53,173 bases of DNA. Source: Acidobacteriota bacterium (GTDB lineage: Bacteria; Acidobacteriota; Terriglobia; 2-12-FULL-54-10). The notes below the pieces were generated by a model that was not told where the DNA came from, did no database searches, and saw only the letters and a list, made by a program, of their open reading frames with translations. Of this stretch, positions 6,291 through 13,509 are shown one piece after another. The stretch lies in the NCBI GenBank assembly GCA_016191085.1, contig JACPPJ010000028.1, forward strand, positions 1-53,173, given 5' to 3'. Position 1 is the stretch's first letter. Each line of letters begins with the position of its first letter. The translations under genes and the position numbers were made by a program.

Positions 6291-9224
6291 ATGCCGGAAA
6301 TTAAGAGACCTGGGTCTAATATCGCACTCATATATCAGCGTCGCAGCCTGTTTCTGAGCCTCTTTGGCGGGCTGCTCCTATTCGTTTCAGGCGGCACGGG
6401 CCTGAGCGCCCAAAATCAGGCCATACCTGCTCCATTCGTCACAGGGCAAGCCGCTCGCGTGGTTATCGGGCAGTCGAACTTCTCTGATATCACGGCGGGT
6501 ACGAGCCAATTCCGCTGGGGCGCGACATCAGGTATTGCGGTCGCCGGGAATAAGCTGATCATTGCAGACAGTTCTTACCTGGCCCCTCCGAACAATAATC
6601 GTGTTCTGATCTACAACGATCTGAAGGCACTGAAAGAACGTCTTCCACAGGCGGGTCTTCCACCCGCAGACGTGGTGCTGGGCCAGCCGGACTTCGGCTC
6701 GTCCGATCCCGGGACCAGTGCACAGCGTTTCAATCAACCTGTGGGCATAGCCAGCGACGGCACGCGTCTCTTTATCTCCGAATGGGGCAACAATCGGGTC
6801 CTGATTTACAACCGCATCCCCGAGGTCAGCGGTGCATCGCCCGATGTAATCGTTGGACAAAGGGACTTCACCGCTTCGGCATTTGGGTCCGGAGCGCAAG
6901 GACTGCGGCGTCCCAACAGCGTCTATAGCGACGGCACTCGCCTGTTCGTCGCCGATTCATTGAACAACCGCGTACTGATCTACAACCGCATACCGGCAGC
7001 AAACGGCGCTTCGGCCGATGTGGTGTTGGGTCAGCCGAACTTTGATGCGAACCGCGCCTTGCCCACCGCTTCCAACACATTGTCTTCGCCCATGAGCATT
7101 ACGACCGATGGGCAGCGGCTGATTGTCACCGATCTGGGCAACAACCGCGTGTTGATCTACAACAGCATTCCTACCCAGAGCGGAGCTTCTGCCGATGTGG
7201 TGGTCGGCCAGCCGGACTTCACGAGCAATGGCGCAGGCAATACACAAACATCTCTGGACTTTCCCCGATACGCGTACAGTGACGGGACAAGATTGCTGAT
7301 TGTGGATTCGGGGAACAATCGTATTCTGATCTATAACCAAATTCCCACCGAACACGGCGCTCCTGCGGATATTGTCATCGGGCAGATGGACTTTCGGGGA
7401 CTCACCGCGGCGTGCGGAGCCTCCAATTTTTCCATTCCACTCGCGGTTGCTAGCGACGGTGAGGCGCTCTACGTCAGCGACGGATTCAACCGCCGCGTTC
7501 TCGGTTTCCAGCCCGGCGCGGATTTAGTGCTGCCGAATGGCGTTGTTAACGCGGCCAGCTTCTCTACTGATCCGCAGACTGAGACATGCCAGGTGATCAT
7601 GCGCCAGCCGCCTCTGGCTCCCGGAGGCGTGGCTGCCATCTTCGGCCGCGACTTCACGGATGCTCCTGCACAGGCGCAGTCGCTTCCGTTGCCCACGCAA
7701 TTGGGAGGCGTGAGGGTGAAGATTAACGGTATTGGTGCGCCGATCTTTTCCATTTCACCAACGCAGATTAACGTACAGGTGCCATTTGAGGTGACAGGAT
7801 ATAGCGCCTCATTGGAAGTGGAAAAAACAGACGCTCAGGGCCGGACGACCGTTGCAGCGGCCGTACCGGTGGGACTCGCCCCGGGCGCGCCTGGCCTTTA
7901 TACCGCCAGCGGAACGGGATCGGGCGAGGGCATAATCTTCCATAACGATTTCACCCCGGTGACCGCCGATTCGCCAGCCAAACCCGGCGAGGAATTGATT
8001 GCACTCGCGACTGGTCTCGGCGCTGTCTCACAAAATATCCCAACAGGAGCAGCAGCTGTTTTTTACGCCGTAGGAGGTGTCACGATTGGCGGCACGCCGT
8101 CGGAAGGGCAAACTGCTACCATTGTCATCAATGGTGTTCCGTATTCATATACCACCATCAGCGGCGACAGCCTGGATCAGGTCACGATCAACCTGTCGAA
8201 TTTGATCAATGATAATGACCCGTTTGTTTCCGCCACCCCCGACATCGCTGGCCAGAAAATCGACCTGCAGGCCAGAACGCCGGGCGAAGAGGGCTCAAAC
8301 ATCAGCTACAATGCGTTCGTCCCGCCGGGCGGCACGCTCACAGTTTCAGTAGACAGCCCCATTCACGTGCCCGGAAACATTACATTCAGTGGAACGCCGG
8401 CCGCAGGTCAAATCATTTCCATCGGACTTTCAGGCACGGCGTATACTTACCTGCCCGTTGCTTCAGATACGTTAGCGACAGTCCTCAACCAAGTGGTGGA
8501 ACAAATCAACTCGGACCTTAACGTGGTGGCCACGGCGGACGTCGCAAACGCCAAAATTCATTTGGAGCTGCGCGATCCTGGCTCGGGTCTGAATATACCT
8601 TACACGGCTAGCGTAGAACCCGCGGGCTCTACACTCACAGCCGCCACTGACGACCCGCAATTGACCCCGGGCAACGCCAAGGCGGTCAACACCGTGACTG
8701 CGACAATTGGGAAACCCCTGCCACTGGTTCCCGGCAGCATACACGTCGTAGGAACGGCAGAGCCGGGTCACACGGCGACAGTCATCTTGCAAGGCACGAC
8801 TTACCTGTACACGACAGAGCCCGGAGACACCCTGCAATCCATCACAACTAAGCTGGCAGATTTGATCAATGCCGATCCGAACGTCAGCGCCACGGCGGAC
8901 ACCACAAGGAACACGATCAGTCTAGCCCTGAAGAGCTCGGCATCCGGGTTGAAGATTACTTTCGAGGCCTCGGTCTCCGGCGGGTCCACTCTGTTCCTGT
9001 TGCCGCAAAGCAATGAGACCACGAACTCAACGACGGCATCGGTAAATTTCGCGGGTCTGGTGGGTGGCCATGTCGGCCTGTACCAGGTGATCTTCACGGT
9101 TCCGTCGGATCAAACGGCGAATCCGGCTGCCATTCTCACACTGTTGCAGAACCTGATTGTGTTCGGGTCAGTGACGGGCACCAACATCATCAGCAACGCA
9201 GTCACTTTCCCCGTACAGCCGTGA
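6291..9224 (+). CDS. Large secreted NHL-repeat protein with a split TIGR03437-like C-terminal domain
   Basis: ATG at 6291 is chosen because it gives a standard signal peptide (RRSLFLSLFGGLLLFVSGGTGLSAQ). The 977-residue protein has six beta-propeller repeats to about residue 410, each with 'D..NNRVLIYN.IP' and 'VVLGQPDF'. A Solibacter-type domain (TIGR03437-like) follows: 'NAASFS', 'LAPGGVAAIFGRDF', 'LPTQLGGVRVKINGIGAPIFSISPTQINVQVPFE' (quoted in parts of the family pattern), 'PAKPGEELIALATGLGAVS'. Its final 'VNFAGLVGGHVGLYQV' comes 320 residues later. Three similar modules of about 100 residues are inserted between. Likely exported, perhaps surface adhesion or glycan binding; function unknown. 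No C-terminal sorting signal is seen. Confidence 0.8.
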   Translation: MPEIKRPGSNIALIYQRRSLFLSLFGGLLLFVSGGTGLSAQNQAIPAPFVTGQAARVVIGQSNFSDITAGTSQFRWGATSGIAVAGNKLIIADSSYLAPPNNNRVLIYNDLKALKERLPQAGLPPADVVLGQPDFGSSDPGTSAQRFNQPVGIASDGTRLFISEWGNNRVLIYNRIPEVSGASPDVIVGQRDFTASAFGSGAQGLRRPNSVYSDGTRLFVADSLNNRVLIYNRIPAANGASADVVLGQPNFDANRALPTASNTLSSPMSITTDGQRLIVTDLGNNRVLIYNSIPTQSGASADVVVGQPDFTSNGAGNTQTSLDFPRYAYSDGTRLLIVDSGNNRILIYNQIPTEHGAPADIVIGQMDFRGLTAACGASNFSIPLAVASDGEALYVSDGFNRRVLGFQPGADLVLPNGVVNAASFSTDPQTETCQVIMRQPPLAPGGVAAIFGRDFTDAPAQAQSLPLPTQLGGVRVKINGIGAPIFSISPTQINVQVPFEVTGYSASLEVEKTDAQGRTTVAAAVPVGLAPGAPGLYTASGTGSGEGIIFHNDFTPVTADSPAKPGEELIALATGLGAVSQNIPTGAAAVFYAVGGVTIGGTPSEGQTATIVINGVPYSYTTISGDSLDQVTINLSNLINDNDPFVSATPDIAGQKIDLQARTPGEEGSNISYNAFVPPGGTLTVSVDSPIHVPGNITFSGTPAAGQIISIGLSGTAYTYLPVASDTLATVLNQVVEQINSDLNVVATADVANAKIHLELRDPGSGLNIPYTASVEPAGSTLTAATDDPQLTPGNAKAVNTVTATIGKPLPLVPGSIHVVGTAEPGHTATVILQGTTYLYTTEPGDTLQSITTKLADLINADPNVSATADTTRNTISLALKSSASGLKITFEASVSGGSTLFLLPQSNETTNSTTASVNFAGLVGGHVGLYQVIFTVPSDQTANPAAILTLLQNLIVFGSVTGTNIISNAVTFPVQP
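8074..9003 (+). repeat. Three tandem ~100-residue modules inside the TIGR03437-like domain
   Basis: Modules begin near 8074, 8374 and 8734. Each has a 'GT...GQ/H...I.L.G..Y.Y' strand pair, a 'SGDSLDQVTINLSNLIN'-type helix, then 'V.ATAD.....I.L....PG.G..I.Y.A.V..GSTL'. The protein pattern is clear while the DNA is diverged, indicating an old duplication. Confidence 0.7.
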
Positions 9225-9297
9225 CGAAGTGACGAGGACTAGGGACAAGCTCACGAGAGTTCTGGCTCGTCAGTGGTCACTTATCACTTTTTTGAGG
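9221..9297. repeat. Dispersed GTGAC-type repeat between convergent genes, possible terminator
   Basis: GTGACGAAGTGACGAGG begins at the stop of the NHL gene. GGTCACTTATCACTTTTTT closes the region at 9275-9293. The latter, read on the minus strand, encodes the Ser-Asp-Lys-stop end of QueF. Partial complementarity between the two halves plus the T run could terminate the plus-strand gene. The same sequence family occurs at 22310-22345 and 32326-32580. Confidence 0.5.
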
Positions 9298-9675
9298 CTT
9301 GCGATTGTATCTGGCAGTGATAGTGCTTCTCATGCCGCCCCGCACGTTGAACTCTCCCGTAACCGTAACCCAGAGTGGCTTGCATGCTTCGACCACGTCA
9401 TTGAGGATGCGGTTGATCGCATTCTCATAAAAAATACCCAGGTTTCGATATGCGTGGATGTAGAGCTTCAGCGACTTCAATTCGACGCAGAGGCGATCGG
9501 GAGCATAGTGGATGGTAATCAATCCGAAATCCGGCTGCCCCGTTTTGGGGCAGATGGAAGTGTACTCTGGAATGTCGATGGTGATTTCATATCCCGGAAA
9601 CTGGTTGGGCCACGCAGCAAGCGGCGGCAGCGGCGCGTCCAATCCGGCACGCGCGTGCTCCGGGTAATCTCGCAT
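9277..9675 (-). CDS. queF: PreQ1 synthase (NADPH-dependent 7-cyano-7-deazaguanine reductase)
   Basis: The 132-residue protein is the short (type I) QueF, which reduces the nitrile preQ0 to preQ1 in queuosine biosynthesis. The active-site Cys is C42 in 'EYTSICPKTGQPDFG', with Asp49 of the same motif as proton donor. 'CVELKSLKLY' and 'AYRNLGIFYEN' match the QueF signature, with Tyr replacing the more usual His in FHE. GGAGGAG precedes the ATG. The last three codons and the stop fall inside a dispersed AGTGATAAGTGA repeat. No other queuosine gene or preQ1 riboswitch is visible here. Confidence 0.92.
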   Translation of the reverse strand: MRDYPEHARAGLDAPLPPLAAWPNQFPGYEITIDIPEYTSICPKTGQPDFGLITIHYAPDRLCVELKSLKLYIHAYRNLGIFYENAINRILNDVVEACKPLWVTVTGEFNVRGGMRSTITARYNRKPQKSDK

Positions 9676-9695
9676 TGCGCTTCTCCTCCTAAAAG

Positions 9696-10265
9696 CTATT
9701 TACCCCGATGCCCAGTTTTCAATCGCTGCTGCGTGCTGCGCGCGAGGTACAGCAGGCCCACAATGGTCTTTGCATCCCGGATCTTGCCTCGCTCGATCAA
9801 CGCGAGCGCCTTAGCCATTGAATAAGGGCGCACCTCGATTTGCTCATCGTCCTCCGGCTTCGCCGTCCCAGGACGAATATCGCTGGCAAGAAAGAGAGTC
9901 ATCTTCTCGGTCAAAAGTCCCGGGCTCGGGTAGAACACCAGCAGCTTGCGCCATGACTTGGCGTGGTATCCTGTTTCCTCCTCTAGCTCTCGCCGCGCGG
10001 TTTGAAGAGGTGTCTCTCCGGGGTCGATGGTTCCCGCTGGAAGCTCCCACAGCGCGCTACCTGCCGCGAACCGGAACTGCCGGATCAGCAGCACGCGGCC
10101 GTCCGCGAAGCGCGGAAGCATAACAGCGGAGCCGTTGTGATGCACGATCTCTCGCCTGACACGTACGCCGCCTGGTTCCACGACGGAGTGCCGCCTCACC
10201 GAGAATACGCGACCCTGAAAAATCAGTTCCCCTCGGTTGTTCGATGAGCTGCGCGTCTTCGGCAC
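9696..10265 (-). CDS. Nudix hydrolase, ADP-ribose pyrophosphatase-like
   Basis: GTG at 10265 is preferred to the TTG at 10301: AGAGGA lies just ahead of it, and the TTG would sit at the predicted transcription start. The resulting 189-residue protein has the Nudix box GxxxxxExxxxxxxREUxEExG at about residues 78-99 ('GTIDPGETPLQTARRELEEE'), which binds the metal. The preceding 'LIRQFRFAAGSALWELPAG' and following 'FYPSPGLLTEKMTLFLA' are typical of the ADP-ribose pyrophosphatase (NudF) branch. Likely role: hydrolysis of ADP-ribose or related sugar nucleotides. Substrate cannot be fixed from sequence. It lies 20 bases downstream of queF's start and may be read through into queF. Confidence 0.88.
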   Translation of the reverse strand: MPKTRSSSNNRGELIFQGRVFSVRRHSVVEPGGVRVRREIVHHNGSAVMLPRFADGRVLLIRQFRFAAGSALWELPAGTIDPGETPLQTARRELEEETGYHAKSWRKLLVFYPSPGLLTEKMTLFLASDIRPGTAKPEDDEQIEVRPYSMAKALALIERGKIRDAKTIVGLLYLARSTQQRLKTGHRGK

Positions 10266-10310
10266 ATCTTCCTCTTTCTCAACGGAATCCGGCAGTGTCA
10301 AAAGCAGGAA

Positions 10311-10319
10311 ATTATAACA
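10311..10319 (-). promoter_or_regulatory. Extended -10 promoter for the Nudix hydrolase gene
   Basis: On the minus strand this reads TGTTATAAT, a perfect TATAAT with the TGn extension. Transcription would begin near 10304, only about 40 bases before the GTG at 10265. It lies back to back with the LytTR promoter. Confidence 0.5.
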
Positions 10320-10363
10320 TGCACACGCGGTGCCTCGATTCTGTTCATGTTGCGCGACGATGC

Positions 10364-10372
10364 TGCTATACT
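10364..10372 (+). promoter_or_regulatory. Extended -10 promoter for the LytTR regulator
   Basis: TGCTATACT matches an extended -10 (TGn plus TATACT), with TTCATG 17 bases upstream as a weak -35. Transcription would start at about 10379, one base before the GTG at 10380, implying a leaderless message. Confidence 0.45.
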
Positions 10373-10379
10373 GCTAACC

Positions 10380-11213
10380 GTGATCAGCTCCAGGAGCGCG
10401 AAGGAAGCCAGTAAAGAAGCGCCTGCAGGGGCGCTGGCGATTCGCACAGTCATAGTGGATGACGAGCCATTGGCGCGCGAAGAGATGGCTTTTCTCCTGA
10501 AAGCTCATCCGGACGTCCGGATTGTCGGCGAAGGACGGAATGGCCTGGAGGCATACCAGCTAGTTAAAGAGCACCAGCCGGATTTAGTCTTCTTAGATGT
10601 GGCAATGCCCGGGCACGATGGTTTGGAATTGGTCCGCCGCCTGCTCGAAAAAAAGAGCAAGATCAAAATTCCTCACATGATTTTCGCCACCGCGTATGAT
10701 CAATACGCGGTCCAAGCGTTCGAGTTGAACGCCATCGATTACTTGCTCAAGCCGATCGACAAGGCCCGGCTGGCACAATCGCTCGACCGTGTCCGGCGCG
10801 TAATGGAGACGCCTTCGCCTTCTACGGACACGTTGGAAGAGCTGGTGCGGATGCTGAAAGAGGGCTCCGCGCCCACACAGACCAAGCTTCTGCTGCGCAG
10901 CAGTGGGCGGCTCTTTCTTGTTGATCCCAGACAGTTGATCTTTGCTACCATTGAAGATGGCATGATCAGCATGGCCACGAAGGAGATGGAGGGAGAGTCA
11001 AATTACCGTACGATAGAGGAGCTACAAGCCAATTTGGACCCTACCAGCTTTTGGCGTGTTCATCGCTCGTACTTGGTGAATATCAATCACATCAAGGAAG
11101 TGGTGCCTTGGTTCAAGAGCTCGTATCAACTGCGCATGGATGACCGCAGGAACACAGAGATTCCCGTGAGCCGCGCTCAAACTAAGCGGCTGCGAGAACT
11201 GTTGAAGTTGTAG
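10380..11213 (+). CDS. LytTR-family response regulator
   Basis: A 277-residue two-domain regulator if the GTG at 10380 is used; an ATG at 10347 is in frame but lies upstream of the -10 box. The receiver domain has the acidic pair in 'VIVDDEPLAREE', the phospho-acceptor Asp73 in 'LVFLDVAMPG', the 'ATAYD' Thr and the 'LLKPID' Lys. The C-terminal LytTR DNA-binding domain (about 165-275) shows 'FWRVHRSYLVNINHIKEV' and 'IPVSRAQTKRLRELL'. No histidine kinase gene is adjacent, so it is an orphan here. Such regulators bind imperfect direct repeats upstream of target genes; targets are unknown. Confidence 0.9.
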   Translation: MISSRSAKEASKEAPAGALAIRTVIVDDEPLAREEMAFLLKAHPDVRIVGEGRNGLEAYQLVKEHQPDLVFLDVAMPGHDGLELVRRLLEKKSKIKIPHMIFATAYDQYAVQAFELNAIDYLLKPIDKARLAQSLDRVRRVMETPSPSTDTLEELVRMLKEGSAPTQTKLLLRSSGRLFLVDPRQLIFATIEDGMISMATKEMEGESNYRTIEELQANLDPTSFWRVHRSYLVNINHIKEVVPWFKSSYQLRMDDRRNTEIPVSRAQTKRLRELLKL

Positions 11214-11649
11214 CGTCTACTCCTTTTCCCTTTCCGCTATGAGGCCCGAACCTTCCTGGCGCGACTCCATCCGCCAGTGGAGATGAACGGATAAAGGTGC
11301 GGATCAGGGCAACGCGCGCGGGAAGAATTGCATCCATGGCATAAGCGGCCTAACGGTCGTGTGGAAAAGGGGCACCTTCAGGGGTGTAAGATTGCGAGTT
11401 CCGCCTCGCGGGAGCGTTGAGTGGTTTGGAAAACTCCTCGTTATTTTGATATACTTTTGTCCTTAAAATGTACAATTCTGGCAGTATGACCATGGAAAGC
11501 TGAAAAGGGGTTGACCGCCGTGTAGATCCAACGGCGAGGTATGGCTTTCCCTCTCATCCCAACTAGCCGCCTTTTGGCATCGTGGAAATCGCGAGTCGGA
11601 AAGTTATGCCAGCCGTGAGAGCGCTACGCGACTTCTCAGGGAGGATTAT
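11214..11649. other. 436-base intergenic region upstream of the Gld-type ABC operon
   Basis: No coding potential is recognised. A candidate promoter is TTGATA (11446-11451) with TACAAT (11471-11476), spacer 19, which would give a leader of about 165 bases. A small hairpin (CGCCGT/ACGGCG around 11517-11534) lies in that leader. GGGAGG immediately precedes the GTG start of the ATPase gene. Confidence 0.35.
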
Positions 11650-12618
11650 GTGATCGAGGTCCAGGGACTAACGAAACGCTATGGAAGGACCGTCGCCGTC
11701 GAGGATCTCAACTTCACGGTTAAAAAGGGAGAGATACTCGGTTTCCTAGGCCCGAATGGCGCGGGCAAGACGACCACTATGCGGGTGATCACCTGCTTTA
11801 TGCCGCCGACGCTGGGTAACGTAACGGTGGCAGGATACGACGTGATGCGTGAGCCGTTGGAGGTCAAGAAGCGGATCGGATATCTGCCCGAGACCCCGCC
11901 GTTATACACCGACATGCGCGTGAGGGAGATGCTCACCTTCGCCGGCCGCATCAAAGGCGTGCCGTCCTTCGAGCTAAAGCAGCGGGTGGAGGAAGTTGCT
12001 TCCAGGACGGCTGTGACAGACGTGCTGAACAAAATCGTGGGCCATCTCTCCAAAGGTTACCGGCAGCGCGTCGGGCTGGCTGCGGCGCTGATTCACAACC
12101 CCGAGGTGCTGGTGCTGGACGAGCCGACCGCCGGCCTTGATCCTAAGCAGATCATCGAGACCAGGAAACTCATCAGGAGCCTCTCCGGCGAGCACACCGT
12201 TATCCTGAGTACGCACATTCTTCCTGAGGCCGCTAATACCTGCGATCGCGTCATGATCATCAATGCCGGAAAGCTGGTCGCCGAAGATACGCCGGTAAAT
12301 CTTACAGCTCGTCTGCAAGGTTTTGAGACGATGCACATGCTGGTCGAAGGACCCGAGCGCGACGTCCGGGAGCGCCTGGCGCGCATACAGGGCGTCAACA
12401 GCGTGCTGCCTACGCCGGCATCGAACGGCCGCGTTGAATTTGCCGTGCAGACGGACAAAGGCCGTGATGTTCGTAGGGACTTGGCTCGCGCCGTCGTCGA
12501 GTCCGGCTGGGGGCTGCTAGAGCTGCGGCCGGTCGGCATGAGTTTGGAAGAGATCTTCCTGAAACTCACCACCACCGACTCCGCTCCTGAACCAGAAGCG
12601 ATTGCGGAAGAAGTGTGA
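11650..12618 (+). CDS. ABC transporter ATP-binding protein (GldA-like)
   Basis: GTG start with GGGAGG upstream; 322 residues. Walker A is GPNGAGKTTT near residues 34-43, the Q-loop region is 'IGYLPETPPLY', the ABC signature is the variant 'LSKGYRQRVGLA', Walker B is 'VLVLDEPTAGLDP', and the H-loop is 'LSTHIL'. A C-terminal extension of about 90 residues is typical of exporter ATPases of the GldA/NatA/DrrA type. It couples with the downstream ABC-2 permease, GldG-like protein and DUF4340 protein, all on the same strand. Substrate unknown. In Bacteroidetes the homologous GldA-GldF-GldG complex supports gliding. In Acidobacteria a general envelope export role is a safer inference. Confidence 0.92.
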   Translation: MIEVQGLTKRYGRTVAVEDLNFTVKKGEILGFLGPNGAGKTTTMRVITCFMPPTLGNVTVAGYDVMREPLEVKKRIGYLPETPPLYTDMRVREMLTFAGRIKGVPSFELKQRVEEVASRTAVTDVLNKIVGHLSKGYRQRVGLAAALIHNPEVLVLDEPTAGLDPKQIIETRKLIRSLSGEHTVILSTHILPEAANTCDRVMIINAGKLVAEDTPVNLTARLQGFETMHMLVEGPERDVRERLARIQGVNSVLPTPASNGRVEFAVQTDKGRDVRRDLARAVVESGWGLLELRPVGMSLEEIFLKLTTTDSAPEPEAIAEEV

Positions 12619-12621
12619 GGT

Positions 12622-12711
12622 TTGGTAGCCACGGCGAATGTATTTTCGCCGTGGGCTTTTGTGTGGAACAGGTACGATCCACGGCGAGAAAACAATCGCT
12701 TTGGCTACCCA
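12622..12711. repeat. Dispersed palindromic element (GGTAGCCACGGCGA family) inside the ABC operon
   Basis: Outer GGTAGCC (12624-12630) and GGCTACC (12703-12709) are inverted. CCACGGCGAA (12629-12638) and TTCGCCGTGG (12645-12654) make a perfect ten-base stem with a six-base loop. Related copies are at 19619-19649 and 44270-44342. It separates the ATPase and permease genes and may affect their expression ratio. Confidence 0.65.
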
Positions 12712-12727
12712 AGCGAGAAGGAAATTT

Positions 12728-13507
12728 ATGAGAAACGTCTGGAACATTGTTCGCAAGGAGATTAACTCCTACTTTCGCTCCCCAATCGCCTACATCGTTC
12801 TGGCGGTCTTCGCGGGAATCTTCGGATTCTTTTTCTACAGCATCCTGGCAATGTTCGTGCGTCAGAGCATGATGGCCGCGCAGTACATGCAGATGTACGG
12901 CCAGAGCATGCATATGAACGTGAATGAAATGGTCATCCGGCCGCTCTTGATGAACACAGCTGTGGTTTCGCTGTTTATGGTGCCGTTCATCACCATGCGG
13001 CTATTTGCGGAAGAGAAAAAAACGGGCACCATCGAACTGTTGATGACCTCGCCTCTCACAGATCTCCAGATTATTACTGGCAAATTTATTGCGGCTCTGC
13101 TTCTCTATGCCTGCATGCTGGCGATTACCTTCCTTTATCTCCTGCTCCTGTTCCAATATGGCAACCCGGACTGGAAGCCGATGCTCTCGGGCTATCTGGG
13201 GTTGCTGCTGCTGGGCGGCTGCTTCTTGGCTATCGGTTTGATGTTTTCCACCATGACGGGGAACCAGTTGATTGCCGTTGTTCTCACGTTCGGGTTTCTG
13301 CTGTTTCTTTGGGTGATTGACTGGGCTGGAGAATACGCCACTGGCACCGTGGCTGAAGTCGCCAAGTATCTTTCGCTCACCGGCCATATAGATAATTTTT
13401 CCAAAGGAGTCATTGACCTCCGGGACGGTGTTTATTACGTCTCTCTGATCGCATTAGCCTTGTTCATGACGGCCCGATCAGTGGAGTCCGTGAGATGGAG
13501 GGCGTGA
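12728..13507 (+). CDS. ABC-2 type permease (GldF-like)
   Basis: ATG at 12728 follows GAAGGA and gives a 259-residue integral membrane protein. It begins 'MRNVWNIVRKEINSYFRSPIAYIVLAVFAG', the standard amphipathic helix plus first membrane segment of ABC-2 permeases. About six membrane segments are visible, including 'LLLYACMLAITFLYLLLLF', 'LGLLLLGGCFLAIGLMFS' and 'LIAVVLTFGFLLFLWVI'. The 'RLFAEEKKTGTIELLMTSPL' loop, which contacts the ATPase, is highly conserved in this family. It is the channel-forming partner of the ATPase upstream. A longer in-frame extension from 12638 runs through the palindromic repeat and is unlikely to be real. Confidence 0.9.
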   Translation: MRNVWNIVRKEINSYFRSPIAYIVLAVFAGIFGFFFYSILAMFVRQSMMAAQYMQMYGQSMHMNVNEMVIRPLLMNTAVVSLFMVPFITMRLFAEEKKTGTIELLMTSPLTDLQIITGKFIAALLLYACMLAITFLYLLLLFQYGNPDWKPMLSGYLGLLLLGGCFLAIGLMFSTMTGNQLIAVVLTFGFLLFLWVIDWAGEYATGTVAEVAKYLSLTGHIDNFSKGVIDLRDGVYYVSLIALALFMTARSVESVRWRA

Positions 13508-13509
13508 AA

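Noticed and set aside
9600..9720. preQ1 riboswitch near queF
   Set aside because: The 20-base gap ahead of queF is only a Shine-Dalgarno region and has no aptamer-like structure.
10593..10778. 61-codon minus-strand frame in the LytTR gene
   Set aside because: Shadow of the receiver domain with no start signal.
12638..12727. Longer start for the ABC-2 permease
   Set aside because: It would translate the palindromic repeat; ATG 12728 has GAAGGA and the canonical N-terminus.
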